From Mariprofundus erugo (GTDB lineage: Bacteria; Pseudomonadota; Zetaproteobacteria; Mariprofundales; Mariprofundaceae), in NCBI RefSeq assembly GCF_005818865.1, contig NZ_VBRY01000002.1:248001-312000 (forward strand): a stretch of DNA of 64,000 nucleotides. The letters run 5' to 3'. The notes below the pieces were generated by a model. That model saw only the letters and a list, made by a program, of their open reading frames with translations, made no database searches and was not told the origin of the DNA. This document shows, one piece after another, positions 9,547 through 18,537 of this stretch; position 1 is the stretch's first letter; each line of letters starts with the position of its first letter. A program made the translations under genes and the position numbers.

Positions 9547-10943
9547 GTCAACAGATATGCATCGCTATATGCGCCATATTACTCTGGGTGACTCCGGCCC
9601 ATGCCGGCGAACTGATTGAATCCACCGATAGCTTTGGCCCTTTCGGCACCTTGCATATGTATCAGGCAAACAACCACCCGGATCACCTCGTATTATTGAT
9701 CTCCGGTGATGGCGGCTGGAACCTGGGCGTGATCGATATGGCCCGCACCCTTGCTGCGCTTGACAGTATGGTGGTCGGTATCGACATCACTCATTACATT
9801 CCCCGGCTGAATAGCGCCCGCGACCGCTGTAACTATTCCGCTGCTGACTTCGAAACGCTCAGCCAGTATCTGCAAAAGAAATACCGTTTTGAGCACTATG
9901 TCCAGCCGGTACTGGTCGGTTACTCATCCGGTGCCACCATGGTCTACACCATCCTGGCACAATCTCCGGCCAACACGTTCGCCGGTGGCATCAGCCTCAG
10001 TTTCTGCCCGGACCTGAAAACAGACAAACCCTTCTGTCGGGGCAGCGGCAACCTGAAAGCAAATCAGGATGCGCAGCTGGGCTTTATTTACCATGCCGTG
10101 GATCAACTTCCGTCACCATGGTCGGTACTGCAAGGGAACATTGATCAGGTCTGCCCATCCCCGGCAGCCCAAAGCTTTGTCACAAAGGTCGCGGGGGCCG
10201 AATTCATCGACCTGCCCAGGGTCGGTCATGGCTTTTCAGTCCGGCACAACTGGGGCCCGCAGTTTAAAAGCACATTTCAACGTATGGTCAGTACGCAGGC
10301 CGCGCACGCCACCCCGGCTCTCCATGATGCGGAGGTGAGAGACCTGCCGTTGATCGTCATGCCGACTGCAAAACAAAGCGATGTCATGGCCGTCATTATC
10401 TCCGGAGATGGAGGCTGGGCCAGCCTCGACAAACAGATCGGCGAGACCCTGAACAGCAAGGGGATCGCAGTGATCGGCCTGAATGCCCTGCAGTATTTCT
10501 GGAGCAAAAAGACGCCCGATATCGCCGGTGCCGACATGACCCGCATCCTGACCCACTACAGCAGGAAGTGGGCAATCAACCGCTTTCTTCTGATTGGCTA
10601 CTCCCGTGGTGCGGATACACTTCCATTTATGGCCAGCAGACTCCCTGCAGCACTTAAAATGAAGGTGGTAAGCATCACCCTGCTCGGTATGGAAAAAACC
10701 GTGGATTTTGAGTTCCACGTCGGCGACTGGTTATCGAGCAGCAGCGGTGAATATCAGGTGATCCCCGAGGTGGCAAAACTCGCTCCTGTGAAGGTGATTT
10801 GCATTTACGGTTCAGATGAAAGCAACAGCGGCTGCTCAAAGCTGACCGGCACCGCCAAACCAATAGAAATGGCTGGCGGCCACCATTTTGGTGGTGATTA
10901 CAAAAGAGTGGCCGACATCATCATGCAGCAGAGCAGGCACTAA
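9543..10943 (+). CDS. acvB: AcvB/VirJ-like lysyl-phosphatidylglycerol hydrolase
   Basis: 466-residue exported protein with a signal peptide ending near residue 22 (THPAHAG-like APAHA region). It has two tandem alpha/beta-hydrolase modules, each beginning ISGDGGW (near residues 55 and 285). Each carries a nucleophile elbow: VGYSSGAT in the first and IGYSRGAD in the second. Late histidines are in GHGFSVRH and GGHHFGGD. This two-module form is AcvB; VirJ has only the second. Agrobacterium AcvB and Rhizobium AtvA have been shown to hydrolyse lysyl-phosphatidylglycerol in the periplasm, and atvA is co-transcribed with the mprF homologue lpiA. The ATGA overlap with mprF here repeats that arrangement, so the pair should set the level of the lipid. 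Confidence 0.9.
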   Translation: MSQQICIAICAILLWVTPAHAGELIESTDSFGPFGTLHMYQANNHPDHLVLLISGDGGWNLGVIDMARTLAALDSMVVGIDITHYIPRLNSARDRCNYSAADFETLSQYLQKKYRFEHYVQPVLVGYSSGATMVYTILAQSPANTFAGGISLSFCPDLKTDKPFCRGSGNLKANQDAQLGFIYHAVDQLPSPWSVLQGNIDQVCPSPAAQSFVTKVAGAEFIDLPRVGHGFSVRHNWGPQFKSTFQRMVSTQAAHATPALHDAEVRDLPLIVMPTAKQSDVMAVIISGDGGWASLDKQIGETLNSKGIAVIGLNALQYFWSKKTPDIAGADMTRILTHYSRKWAINRFLLIGYSRGADTLPFMASRLPAALKMKVVSITLLGMEKTVDFEFHVGDWLSSSSGEYQVIPEVAKLAPVKVICIYGSDESNSGCSKLTGTAKPIEMAGGHHFGGDYKRVADIIMQQSRH

Positions 10944-11106
10944 AGCCGCTACCTGACCTCAGAGCGGGCAGAGCATCGATAAAGTCATGGCAGCACATCC
11001 GTACGTGCATACAAACAGCCGAGGCATCGGATGGATCATCGTGCAGAGCTTTTTACTTCAGCAGGCCAAGCAGGTACGTTTCGCTTTTCCCATCAGGAGG
11101 ACCCCA

Positions 11107-12030
11107 GTGCCACATATCCGTATCGCTACCCGCCGCTCACCGCTCGCCCTCTGGCAGGCTGAATATATTGCTGCCGAACTGGAGAAGATGAGCCCGGACA
11201 TCACCACAGAGCTTGTCAAGATTGTCACCCGTGGCGATAAAATCCTCGATGTGCCGCTGGCACAGGTAGGCGGCAAAGGGCTGTTCACCAAAGAGATCGA
11301 TGAGGCGCTGCTGGATGGGCGTGCTGATATTGCCGTCCACTCGATGAAGGATGTCCCCACCATGCTGCCGGAAGGAACCAGCATTCGTGCCCATCCAAAG
11401 CGTGAAGACCCGCGCGATGCCGTCGCCACCATCACCGGTGGTGGCCTGGCCACACTGCCTGAGGGGGCCACAATCGGCACCTCAAGCCTGCGCCGGGTCG
11501 CCCAGCTAAAGGCAAAATACCCTTCATTCAACTTTGTGTCTGTACGCGGCAACATCCAGACCCGCCTGTCAAAAATGGGCAATGAGGTGGATGCAGTGAT
11601 CCTGGCTGCCGCCGGCATCCGCCGCATGGGCATGGAAGATCAGATGCACGAGTTTATTGATACCGAAACCCTGCTGCCTGCCGTTGCGCAGGGCACGCTG
11701 GGCATTCAGACACGTGATAGCGATGATGCCATCAATGCGCTGGTCGACCGCCTCAACGATACCGATACCGTCGATCGCACCCGCGCCGAGCGCGCCTTCC
11801 TGGCACGCCTTGAGGGTGGCTGCCAGGTACCGATTGCAGCATTCGCCACACTGGACGGGGAGCAGCTGCACCTTAAAGGACTGGTAGGATCGGTCGATGG
11901 CACTGTGGTGATCCGCCGTGAAATCAGTGGCCCCCGTGGTACCGGTGCAGCCATGGGCGTTGCCCTGGCGGATGAGATTCTTGACGCCGGCGCCCGTCCG
12001 ATTCTCGAGGCACTCTACGCCGGCGAATAA
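11107..12030 (+). CDS. hemC: HemC, porphobilinogen deaminase (hydroxymethylbilane synthase)
   Basis: Condenses four porphobilinogens into hydroxymethylbilane, the common precursor of haem, sirohaem and cobalamin. It therefore feeds the cobA/cbiX genes at 60599-61974. 307 residues, the normal length. Features are the N-terminal IRIATRRSPLALWQ, the GGKGLFTKEID loop, AVHSMKDVPT, the catalytic GTSSLRR arginines, and the dipyrromethane-cofactor cysteine in EGGCQVPIAAFA. The start is the GTG at 11107 because AGGAGG at 11095-11100 sits six bases upstream; the longer frame from 10987 has no homology. The gene stands alone and is followed by the candidate Pho box and the terminator at 12177-12202. No hemD follows. 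Confidence 0.95.
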   Translation: MPHIRIATRRSPLALWQAEYIAAELEKMSPDITTELVKIVTRGDKILDVPLAQVGGKGLFTKEIDEALLDGRADIAVHSMKDVPTMLPEGTSIRAHPKREDPRDAVATITGGGLATLPEGATIGTSSLRRVAQLKAKYPSFNFVSVRGNIQTRLSKMGNEVDAVILAAAGIRRMGMEDQMHEFIDTETLLPAVAQGTLGIQTRDSDDAINALVDRLNDTDTVDRTRAERAFLARLEGGCQVPIAAFATLDGEQLHLKGLVGSVDGTVVIRREISGPRGTGAAMGVALADEILDAGARPILEALYAGE

Positions 12031-12090
12031 TCCCGCCGGCCACGGACAAGGAAAGTGAACCAACGCATGTTTTTTTCATTGTGTGGTCTG

Positions 12091-12112
12091 TGTCACAGAA
12101 TTGTCATCAAAA
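12091..12112 (+). promoter_or_regulatory. Candidate PhoB box
   Basis: Two direct repeats with an exact 11-base period, TGTCACAGAAT and TGTCATCAAAA, match the pattern of PhoB boxes (TGTCA repeated every helical turn, followed by an A/T-rich tail). It is placed 61 bases after the hemC stop and faces the terminator at 12177-12202, with no open frame between. If real, it would drive a short RNA and not a protein gene. No convincing -10 hexamer is placed at the expected distance, so confidence is low. Confidence 0.3.
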
Positions 12113-12176
12113 ACAGACAGGATTCGCCACATACTGTTAGCGGCAGTTGAAAGAAGCATCCTCGAAATATGCAAAA

Positions 12177-12202
12177 GGCGGAGCAGGCACTCCGCCTTTT
12201 TT
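12177..12202. terminator. Rho-independent terminator between hemC and yciH (bidirectional)
   Basis: Seven-base stem GGCGGAG/CTCCGCC with a six-base loop, followed by six T on the plus strand and preceded by four A. It can therefore stop transcription from both sides. It lies between the convergent hemC and yciH genes. Confidence 0.88.
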
Positions 12203-12260
12203 CATTTCCGGAGGCGCCTGCAATACTACGTCCCGGTAAATATCGGAACGGACCGGCCTC

Positions 12261-12629
12261 TCAACCGCCAGCGAGCCTGGCGCGATGCCCCGCCTGCTCC
12301 AGCAATAGCAGCAGCTTTTCCCGGTGATCACCCTGAATTTCCAGACAATCGCCCTTTACCGCACCACCGCAGCCAAGATGCCCCTTCAACTGCTTGAGTA
12401 ACTGCTTGAGCCCCTCCTGATCCAGTGGCAAACCATCAATCACACATACCGATTTTCCGCCACGCCCCTTGCTTTCCCGGCGGATACGCACCCCTTGCTT
12501 GGCAGGATTTTTAATCGGCTCGGCCTTGCTTTTCTGCCCCGGCCGCTTTTTGCCGGCTGACTGCTTTTCCATCGCTTTGCCGAGCTGCCCCTGCTCGGTG
12601 GAATATACCGCTCTGTAGCGCTCACTCAT
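12261..12629 (-). CDS. yciH: YciH/SUI1 family translation factor (eIF1-like)
   Basis: 122-residue protein of the bacterial eIF1/SUI1 family. In E. coli, YciH has been linked to translation initiation fidelity and repression under stress. The C-terminal half has the conserved RRESKGRGGKSVCVIDGL, LKQLKGHLGCGGAVKGD and IQGDHREKLLLLLEQAG segments that make up the SUI1 fold. The N-terminal 55 residues are basic and low in complexity. The ATG at 12629 is chosen because GGAGGA (complement just upstream) sits at the right distance. The gene is convergent with hemC and shares its terminator. Confidence 0.93.
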   Translation of the reverse strand: MSERYRAVYSTEQGQLGKAMEKQSAGKKRPGQKSKAEPIKNPAKQGVRIRRESKGRGGKSVCVIDGLPLDQEGLKQLLKQLKGHLGCGGAVKGDCLEIQGDHREKLLLLLEQAGHRARLAGG

Positions 12630-12749
12630 GGCGTTCCTCCAGCTTGAATCGGCGCAATCATGACAGCGGCAACACGGCTTTCCCAATGCTTTTCATCCCT
12701 CCGCAGCCAGCTTCGGTCAAACGACATGCACGACGAGCGATGGTCCGGA

Positions 12750-12779
12750 TTGGTTTTCGGGAGCGAAAAAGACCATAAA
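12750..12779 (+). promoter_or_regulatory. Possible sigma-70 promoter of the pdh genes
   Basis: TTGGTT at 12750-12755 and CATAAA at 12774-12779 are separated by 18 bases and lie about 70 bases before the pdhA start. Match to consensus is partial; no experimental support is possible here. Confidence 0.28.
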
Positions 12780-12850
12780 TTTGCTGCCGGTTGCTGGTCT
12801 GTCCGGGCTGGGGCATCATTCGCAGTTATTAAATATTATCCGGGGGTACC

Positions 12851-13900
12851 ATGTCTGCAGAGCAGAATCAGGGTGCAGGGATTATGCATGATGGTGTTTT
12901 CTACAATGCGGAAACACTTCATCAGATGCATGATTCCATGCTGTTTATCCGCCGCTTCGAAGAAAAAGCCGGCCAGATGTACGGTCTTAAAAAGATTGGT
13001 GGTTTCTGCCATCTCTGCAACGGCCAGGAAGCGGTGTGCGTTGGTTTGCACCATGCATCCGAGCCAACCGACTATATGATGACCAGCTATCGCGATCATG
13101 GTCACATTCTTGCACGCGGCAGTGATCCGACGGCAGTCATGGCTGAATTGCTGGGTCGCAAGGGCGGTATTGTCAAAGGCAAGGGTGGTTCGATGCACAT
13201 GTTCGACATCACCAAAAACTTTGCCGGCGGCAATGGTATCGTTGGCGAGCAGGTGCCAATCGGACTGGGCTTCGGCTTTTCCAGCTGGTACCGCAATGAC
13301 GGCCGTGTCACCATCTGCATTATGGGTGATGGCGGTATCAATCAGGGCGCTGTTTACGAGTCATTCAACATGGCTGCACTGTGGAAGCTGCCTATTGTAT
13401 TCGTGGTCGAAAACAACCAGTACGCCATGGGCACCTCCCTCGATCGCGCCTCGGCTGAAACGCAGCTGTTCAAGCGTGGTATCTCATTCAAGATCCCGGG
13501 CATGAAAATTGACGGCATGGATGTGCTTGAGTTCGAAAGAAAAATGCGCACAGCCATGGCCCATGCACGTTCCGGTGAGGGCCCGATTCTGGTAGAGGCC
13601 ATGACCTATCGTTATCGCGGTCACTCCATGTCGGATCCTGCAACCTATCGCTCACGCGCTGAAGTGGATGAGTGGCGTACAGGCCGCGACCCGATTGCCC
13701 GTATTCAGGGCCAGATGATCGAAGCCGGCATCGCCACGGAAGAGGACTTCAAACAGAAAGACCGTGATATCAAGAAAGAGGTCGCTGCAGTTGCCAAAGC
13801 AGCTGAAGAGCAGCCCGAGCCGGATGCGGCCGAGCTGTGGACCGATGTATACAGCGACCCGATTGAAGGCGCATATCCCTATCCCGGCAAGGTGAGTTAA
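12851..13900 (+). CDS. pdhA: Pyruvate dehydrogenase E1 component, alpha subunit
   Basis: 349-residue thiamine-diphosphate enzyme subunit that, with PdhB, decarboxylates pyruvate and passes the acetyl group to the lipoyl arm of E2. The TPP/Mg motif is present as [16 protein letters not shown] ending in VVENN. Also visible are [15 protein letters not shown] near the start, [10 protein letters not shown], and the regulatory-loop region [15 protein letters not shown]. Separate alpha and beta E1 subunits mark the alpha-proteobacterial or mitochondrial type and not the single-chain E1 of enterics. A GGGGG stretch precedes the ATG at 12851. The pdhB ATG follows two bases after the stop, so the two are co-translated. 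Confidence 0.96.
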   Translation: MSAEQNQGAGIMHDGVFYNAETLHQMHDSMLFIRRFEEKAGQMYGLKKIGGFCHLCNGQEAVCVGLHHASEPTDYMMTSYRDHGHILARGSDPTAVMAELLGRKGGIVKGKGGSMHMFDITKNFAGGNGIVGEQVPIGLGFGFSSWYRNDGRVTICIMGDGGINQGAVYESFNMAALWKLPIVFVVENNQYAMGTSLDRASAETQLFKRGISFKIPGMKIDGMDVLEFERKMRTAMAHARSGEGPILVEAMTYRYRGHSMSDPATYRSRAEVDEWRTGRDPIARIQGQMIEAGIATEEDFKQKDRDIKKEVAAVAKAAEEQPEPDAAELWTDVYSDPIEGAYPYPGKVS

Positions 13901-13902
13901 CC

Positions 13903-14880
13903 ATGAAAATTACCTATCGTGAGGCTCTCAATCAGGCCATGTGCGAGGAGATGGAGCGCGATGATCGCGTCTTCCTGATGGGCGAAGAGGTGGCTGAATA
14001 TAATGGCGCCTACAAGGTTTCGCAGGGCATGCTCGACAAATTCGGCCCCAAACGCGTGATCGACACCCCGATTACCGAGCTCGGTTTTGCCGGCCTTGGT
14101 GTCGGTGCCGCCATGACCGGCCTGCGCCCGATCATCGAATTCATGACCTGGAACTTTGCCATTCTGGCACTCGATCAGATCGTCAATGCTGCCGCCAAGA
14201 TGAAATACATGTCCGGTGGCCAATACAGCGTACCGATGGTCTTTCGCGGCGCCGGCGGCTCGGCTGCCCGCGTGGGAGCCCAGCACTCGCAGAGCCTGGA
14301 GAACTGGCTGGCCAACGTCCCCGGCCTGAAGGTGGTCATGCCATCGAATCCGGCTGATGCCAAAGGGCTGCTCAAGGCTGCGATTCGCGACAATGATACC
14401 GTTGTATTTATTGAAAACGAGATCAACTATGGTGACGTGGGCACCGTACCGGACGGCGAATATATCATTCCGCTGGGCAAGGCTGACGTCAAACGTGTCG
14501 GCAATGATGTCACCATCGTCGCCCACTCCCGCATGACCGGTTTTGCACTGGCTGCTGCTGAAGAGCTGGCCAAACAGGGCATCGATGCCGAAGTGATCGA
14601 TCCCCGCACCATTCGCCCGCTGGATGAAACCACCATTCTTCGCTCGGTAGCCAAGACCAACCGCGTTGTCACCGTTGAGGAAGGCTGGCGCTTTGCCGGC
14701 ATCGGTGCGGAAATTTCCGCCCGTATTATGGAGAAGGGCTTTGATGACCTTGATGCACCGGTCATTCGTGTCACCGGCAAGGAAGTGCCGATGGCCTATG
14801 CGGCAAACCTTGAGGCCATGACGCTGCCAAGTGTCGCCGATATTGTTGAAGCCGCTCGAGTGGTGTGCGGCCGCGCCTGA
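13903..14880 (+). CDS. pdhB: Pyruvate dehydrogenase E1 component, beta subunit
   Basis: 325-residue partner of PdhA, forming the alpha2-beta2 E1. Recognisable parts are [17 protein letters not shown], the [17 protein letters not shown] loop, [36 protein letters not shown], and the transketolase C-terminal domain with [11 protein letters not shown] and [12 protein letters not shown]. Unlike many alpha-proteobacterial PdhB proteins it has no N-terminal lipoyl domain; lipoyl domains instead head both E2 and E3. It is followed by 239 bases without a gene that contain the structured repeat at 14892-15043. Confidence 0.96.
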   Translation: MKITYREALNQAMCEEMERDDRVFLMGEEVAEYNGAYKVSQGMLDKFGPKRVIDTPITELGFAGLGVGAAMTGLRPIIEFMTWNFAILALDQIVNAAAKMKYMSGGQYSVPMVFRGAGGSAARVGAQHSQSLENWLANVPGLKVVMPSNPADAKGLLKAAIRDNDTVVFIENEINYGDVGTVPDGEYIIPLGKADVKRVGNDVTIVAHSRMTGFALAAAEELAKQGIDAEVIDPRTIRPLDETTILRSVAKTNRVVTVEEGWRFAGIGAEISARIMEKGFDDLDAPVIRVTGKEVPMAYAANLEAMTLPSVADIVEAARVVCGRA

Positions 14881-14891
14881 TGCAATCAAGC

Positions 14892-15043
14892 AGATGCTGA
14901 TTTATTGCCATCAGGAAAAAATCAGCCGGCAAATGCAACGGTGTGGTTTTGCATTTGCTTACAAATCAGGCACTGACGCATCTGATTTGGCGAGCCGTCC
15001 ATGGCTCGCTCGGAAGCGCTGGATGAATCAGCGCTTCCTTAAC
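14892..15043 (+). repeat. Dispersed five-hairpin repeat, copy A
   Basis: One of three copies of a repeat also found at 21520-21745 (reverse orientation) and 39971-40124. It begins AGATGCTGATT and ends CAGCGCTTCCTTA. Successive inverted repeats are an outer CTGATTT/AAATCAG stem, GCAAATGCAA/TTGCATTTGC, AAATCAG/CTGATTT, GCGAGCC/GGCTCGC and GGAAGCGCT/AGCGCTTCC. The second stem differs from copy C on both arms in a compensating way. The inner half of the first hairpin is degraded here. It lies inside the pdh gene cluster between pdhB and pdhC. Confidence 0.9.
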
Positions 15044-15119
15044 CACAAAGCTGGCGCGACAGGCACAGCCATCTGCTGTCCATCAGCCCTTTTTGTGGCA
15101 AAGGATTTTGAGGACCAAT

Positions 15120-16406
15120 ATGCCAATTGATGTATTTATGACCCAATTATCGCCGACGATGACCGAAGGGAAAATCGCGCGCTGGCTGAAAAAAGAGGGC
15201 GATGAACTGGTGTCCGGTGATGTACTGGCCGAGATCGAAACAGACAAGGCAACCATGGAAATGGAGGTTGTCGAAGAGGGCATACTGCACAGCATTATTG
15301 CTCCCGCCGGCACCGTTGTACCGGTCGGCGCGGCGATTGCCGTCATTGCAGAAGAGGGTGAGGAGATTGCTGCCGGTTACCAGCCCGGAGCAGATACCCC
15401 TGCAGCAGTTGAAACCGCCACAGCAGATGCAACTCCGGCAGCTGCACCGGTTGCGGCAACCGTCGCAGCACCGGCACCGACTGAAGCTGCGCAACCGGCT
15501 CGCAGCGGCCGCGTCAACGCCAGTCCGCTGGCCAGACGTCTGGCAAAGCTCAAGGGCATCAACCTGGCCGCCATGACCGGCTCAGGACCAAACGGCCGTA
15601 TTATCAAAGCCGATATTGAGCAGGCGATGCGCCGCGGAATCAACCTCGGTGGCAATACTGCAGCGACAACCCCGCCACCGGTCAGACCACTGCCGGCAGG
15701 TCCGCTGCCATATCACCCGGATGAGTATGAGCGCGTTGAAAACAGCATGATGCGCAAGGCCATTGCCCGCCGCCTCAGCGAGTCCAAACAGCAGGTTCCA
15801 CACTTCTATCTGAGCGTGGATGTCGTGATGGATCGCCTGATGGATCTCCGCAGCCAGCTGAATGATGCCGCCAGCGGCACCTTCAAGCTCAGCGTCAATG
15901 ACTTCATCATCAAGGCCGTTGCCAAGGCTCTGGTCGATGTTCCGGCGGCCAATGCAGCCTGGACCGAAACCCATACACTGATGCACAAACACGCCCATAT
16001 CTCTGTCGCCGTCGCGATCGAGGGCGGCCTGATCACCCCGGTCGTCCGCTTTGCCGAGCAGAAAGGCATTGTCGACATATCATCAGAAGTGAAAGAGCTG
16101 GCTGCCCGCGCCCGTGCAGGCGCTCTGAAGCCGGCTGAATATAGTGGCGGTACATTCTCCATCTCCAACCTCGGCATGTATGGCATCAAACAATTTGCCG
16201 CCATCGTTAACCCGCCTGAGGGGGCCATTCTGGCCGTTGGTGCCACCGAGGCTCGCGCGGTGGTTGAAAATGGTGCTGTGGCTGTAAGGCAGATGATGAC
16301 CCTGACACTCTCCTGCGATCATCGGGTCGTCGATGGCGCGGTCGGTGCAGAGTTCATGGCCGCACTGAAAAAGCGTCTGGAGTGCCCGGCAGGTCTGCTG
16401 CTCTGA
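15120..16406 (+). CDS. pdhC: Pyruvate dehydrogenase E2 (dihydrolipoamide acetyltransferase)
   Basis: 428-residue core of the complex; transfers acetyl from lipoate to coenzyme A. Domain order: one lipoyl domain (residues 1-78, lipoylated Lys in ETDKATMEM), an Ala/Pro-rich linker (about 85-130), the peripheral-subunit-binding domain (NASPLARRLAKLKGINL, about 132-170), a second linker, and the catalytic domain (about 205-428) with the active-site HRVVDGAVGAEF. The ATG at 15120 has GAGGA at the proper distance. The lipoyl-domain DNA is nearly the same as that opening lpd 1.4 kb downstream. A structured repeat separates the gene from pdhB, so pdhC-lpd might be expressed at a different level. Confidence 0.96.
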   Translation: MPIDVFMTQLSPTMTEGKIARWLKKEGDELVSGDVLAEIETDKATMEMEVVEEGILHSIIAPAGTVVPVGAAIAVIAEEGEEIAAGYQPGADTPAAVETATADATPAAAPVAATVAAPAPTEAAQPARSGRVNASPLARRLAKLKGINLAAMTGSGPNGRIIKADIEQAMRRGINLGGNTAATTPPPVRPLPAGPLPYHPDEYERVENSMMRKAIARRLSESKQQVPHFYLSVDVVMDRLMDLRSQLNDAASGTFKLSVNDFIIKAVAKALVDVPAANAAWTETHTLMHKHAHISVAVAIEGGLITPVVRFAEQKGIVDISSEVKELAARARAGALKPAEYSGGTFSISNLGMYGIKQFAAIVNPPEGAILAVGATEARAVVENGAVAVRQMMTLTLSCDHRVVDGAVGAEFMAALKKRLECPAGLLL

Positions 16407-16487
16407 TTCCCGTGGTCAGGCAGAAATAACGCATCTGCATCTGCCTGACCCGTCTCTTTACTGGCTTAATATTTATGAGGTTTTGCA

Positions 16488-18317
16488 ATGCCGATTGATC
16501 TATTTATGACTCAGCTCTCACCCACAATGACAGAGGGGAAAATTGCCCGCTGGCTGAAAAAAGAGGGCGATGAGCTGGTTTCCGGTGAAGTACTGGCCGA
16601 GATCGAAACAGACAAGGCAACCATGGAGATGGAAGTGGTGGATGAGGGCGTACTCTACCGCATCCTGACACCGGCAGGCTCGGTGGTTCCGGTCGGTCTG
16701 CCCATCGCCATTATCGCTGAAAATGGCGAAACCATTCCCGACGGCTATATGCCATCCGGCACCGTCTCCGAATTTGCCGAAGATGACCCGGCTGAAGAGG
16801 CGGCGGAACTGGCGGCGGAGTCGGCACCTGATGCACAGTCATCGGCCGTCATCGGCCATGCCGTTCACGATGCCGAAGAGGAGGCAGAGCTGGTCCTCAA
16901 ACCCGCCGGCATGTTTAATCCCGACGGTGAATATGATGTGGTGGTCATTGGTGCCGGTCCTGGCGGCTACGTCGCAGCCATCCGGGCGGCCCAGCTCGGC
17001 CTGAAAACCGCCTGCATCGAGGCCACCCACCTCGGTGGTATCTGCCTGAACTGGGGCTGCATTCCAACCAAGGCACTGCTGAGAACGGCAGAGCTGGTCA
17101 ATGTCATCCGTCATCACGGTGATGAGCTGGGCATCGGTGTGTCCGAGACCACACCGGATATTGCCAAGGCTGTTGCCCGCTCCCGCCAGATTTCCGACAA
17201 GCTGAACAAGGGAATCGGCTTTCTGTTCAAGAAAAACAACATTGAACACATTGAAGGCTATGCCCGCTTTGAGGCTGATAACACATTAACGGTGGAAGAT
17301 GCCAACGGCCTGACCAAACAGGTCACGGCTAAACACGTGATTGTTGCCACCGGCGCACGGGCAAGAGCATTTCCCGGCATGGAGGTCGATGATGAGGTCA
17401 TCATCACCTACAAGCGTGCACTGATTCCTGAAAAGGCACCTGAAAAACTGATCGTGATCGGCTCCGGTGCGATCGGCATGGAATTCGCCTATTTTTATAA
17501 TGCCATGGGATCCGAGGTTACCGTCATTGAGGCCGCGGACCAGATTCTGCCGCTTGAAGATCATGAAATCTCCCGTGTGGTTGAGCGCAGCTTCAAGAAG
17601 CAGGGCATCAAGGTCATTACCGGCGCCAGGGTTTCAAAAGCCGTGCGTTCAAACGGCCGGGCCCTGGTTGAGTATGAGGCCAAGGGCAAACAGCAGCAGA
17701 TTGAAGGGGATATCTGTCTCGTTGCTGTCGGTGTTATCGGCAATACCGATCATATCAATGCCGAAGAGACACAAATGAAGATCGAGCGTAACTGCATCGA
17801 GGTTGATGACTGGTATCGCACCGATCACCCGGGCATCTATGCCATTGGCGACGTCGTCGGCGCACCGGCACTTGCGCATGTGGCCAGCCACGAAGGCATC
17901 GTCTGCGTGGAGGCCATTGCCGGCAAACACCCGCATAAGGTGGATTATGGCAACGTACCGGGCTGCACCTATTGTCAGCCACAGGTCGGCTCCTGCGGCA
18001 AAACAGAAAAACAGTGTGCCGATGAGGGCATCCCGGTGAAAATCGGCCGCATGGCCTATGCCCCCAACGGCAAAGCGATGGGGCTGGCCGAAACCGAGGG
18101 CATGGTTAAAACGATTTTCCACGCCGAAACCGGTGAACTGCTCGGTGCCCATATCGTTGGTGCAGAAGCAACCGAGCTGATTGTCTCACTGCAACTGGCT
18201 CGTACGCTTGAAACCACCGAGGCGGAACTGGCCCACCATATGTTCCCGCATCCGACCCTCTCTGAAATGATTCATGAGGCGGTACTGGACTCGGAAGGGC
18301 GCGCCATTCACATCTGA
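16488..18317 (+). CDS. lpd: Dihydrolipoyl dehydrogenase (E3) with N-terminal lipoyl domain
   Basis: 609-residue FAD enzyme that reoxidises the dihydrolipoyl arm with NAD. Residues 1-78 are a lipoyl domain (ETDKATMEM lysine), residues about 80-140 an acidic linker, and residues about 148-605 the flavoprotein. The latter has the FAD loop VVIGAGPGGYVAAIRAAQLG, the redox disulfide in GGICLNWGCIPTKALL, the NAD-binding VIGSGAIGMEF and the catalytic His-Glu region HHMFPHPTLSEM. Standard E3 is about 470 residues and lacks the lipoyl domain; the fused form is known from Neisseria, some alpha-proteobacteria and others. GAGG precedes the ATG. A G/C hairpin follows the stop. Confidence 0.96.
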   Translation: MPIDLFMTQLSPTMTEGKIARWLKKEGDELVSGEVLAEIETDKATMEMEVVDEGVLYRILTPAGSVVPVGLPIAIIAENGETIPDGYMPSGTVSEFAEDDPAEEAAELAAESAPDAQSSAVIGHAVHDAEEEAELVLKPAGMFNPDGEYDVVVIGAGPGGYVAAIRAAQLGLKTACIEATHLGGICLNWGCIPTKALLRTAELVNVIRHHGDELGIGVSETTPDIAKAVARSRQISDKLNKGIGFLFKKNNIEHIEGYARFEADNTLTVEDANGLTKQVTAKHVIVATGARARAFPGMEVDDEVIITYKRALIPEKAPEKLIVIGSGAIGMEFAYFYNAMGSEVTVIEAADQILPLEDHEISRVVERSFKKQGIKVITGARVSKAVRSNGRALVEYEAKGKQQQIEGDICLVAVGVIGNTDHINAEETQMKIERNCIEVDDWYRTDHPGIYAIGDVVGAPALAHVASHEGIVCVEAIAGKHPHKVDYGNVPGCTYCQPQVGSCGKTEKQCADEGIPVKIGRMAYAPNGKAMGLAETEGMVKTIFHAETGELLGAHIVGAEATELIVSLQLARTLETTEAELAHHMFPHPTLSEMIHEAVLDSEGRAIHI

Positions 18318-18338
18318 TCATTCACACTGATCCATCAA

Positions 18339-18361
18339 GGGGGGGGGCTGAAAAGCCCCCC
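18339..18361 (+). terminator. Probable terminator of the pdh cluster
   Basis: A run of nine G followed by CT, a GAAA loop and AGCCCCCC gives a strong eight-base G/C stem 21 bases after the lpd stop. The downstream stretch (GTTCTGTTTCTG) is only moderately T-rich. Confidence 0.6.
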
Positions 18362-18537
18362 GTTCTGTTTCTGTCGACTCACACCGTACCTCGCAAAGCA
18401 GCCAGGTCAGTGCCTTCGTCACCCATCGCCATGAGCGCCACCTCCCCGGTCTGCAGCAAATCTGATTTTGGCATATTTCTTGGTTGCAGCCACCACAACA
18501 GCTGCTGCAGCGATCTGCAGCCGAACAAGGAGGGGAC

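Noticed and set aside
18469-18483. Sigma-54-like TGGCA...TTGG element before the chemoreceptor gene
   Set aside because: The -12 element reads TTGG and not TTGC, and the invariant C is missing; one chance near-match is not enough.
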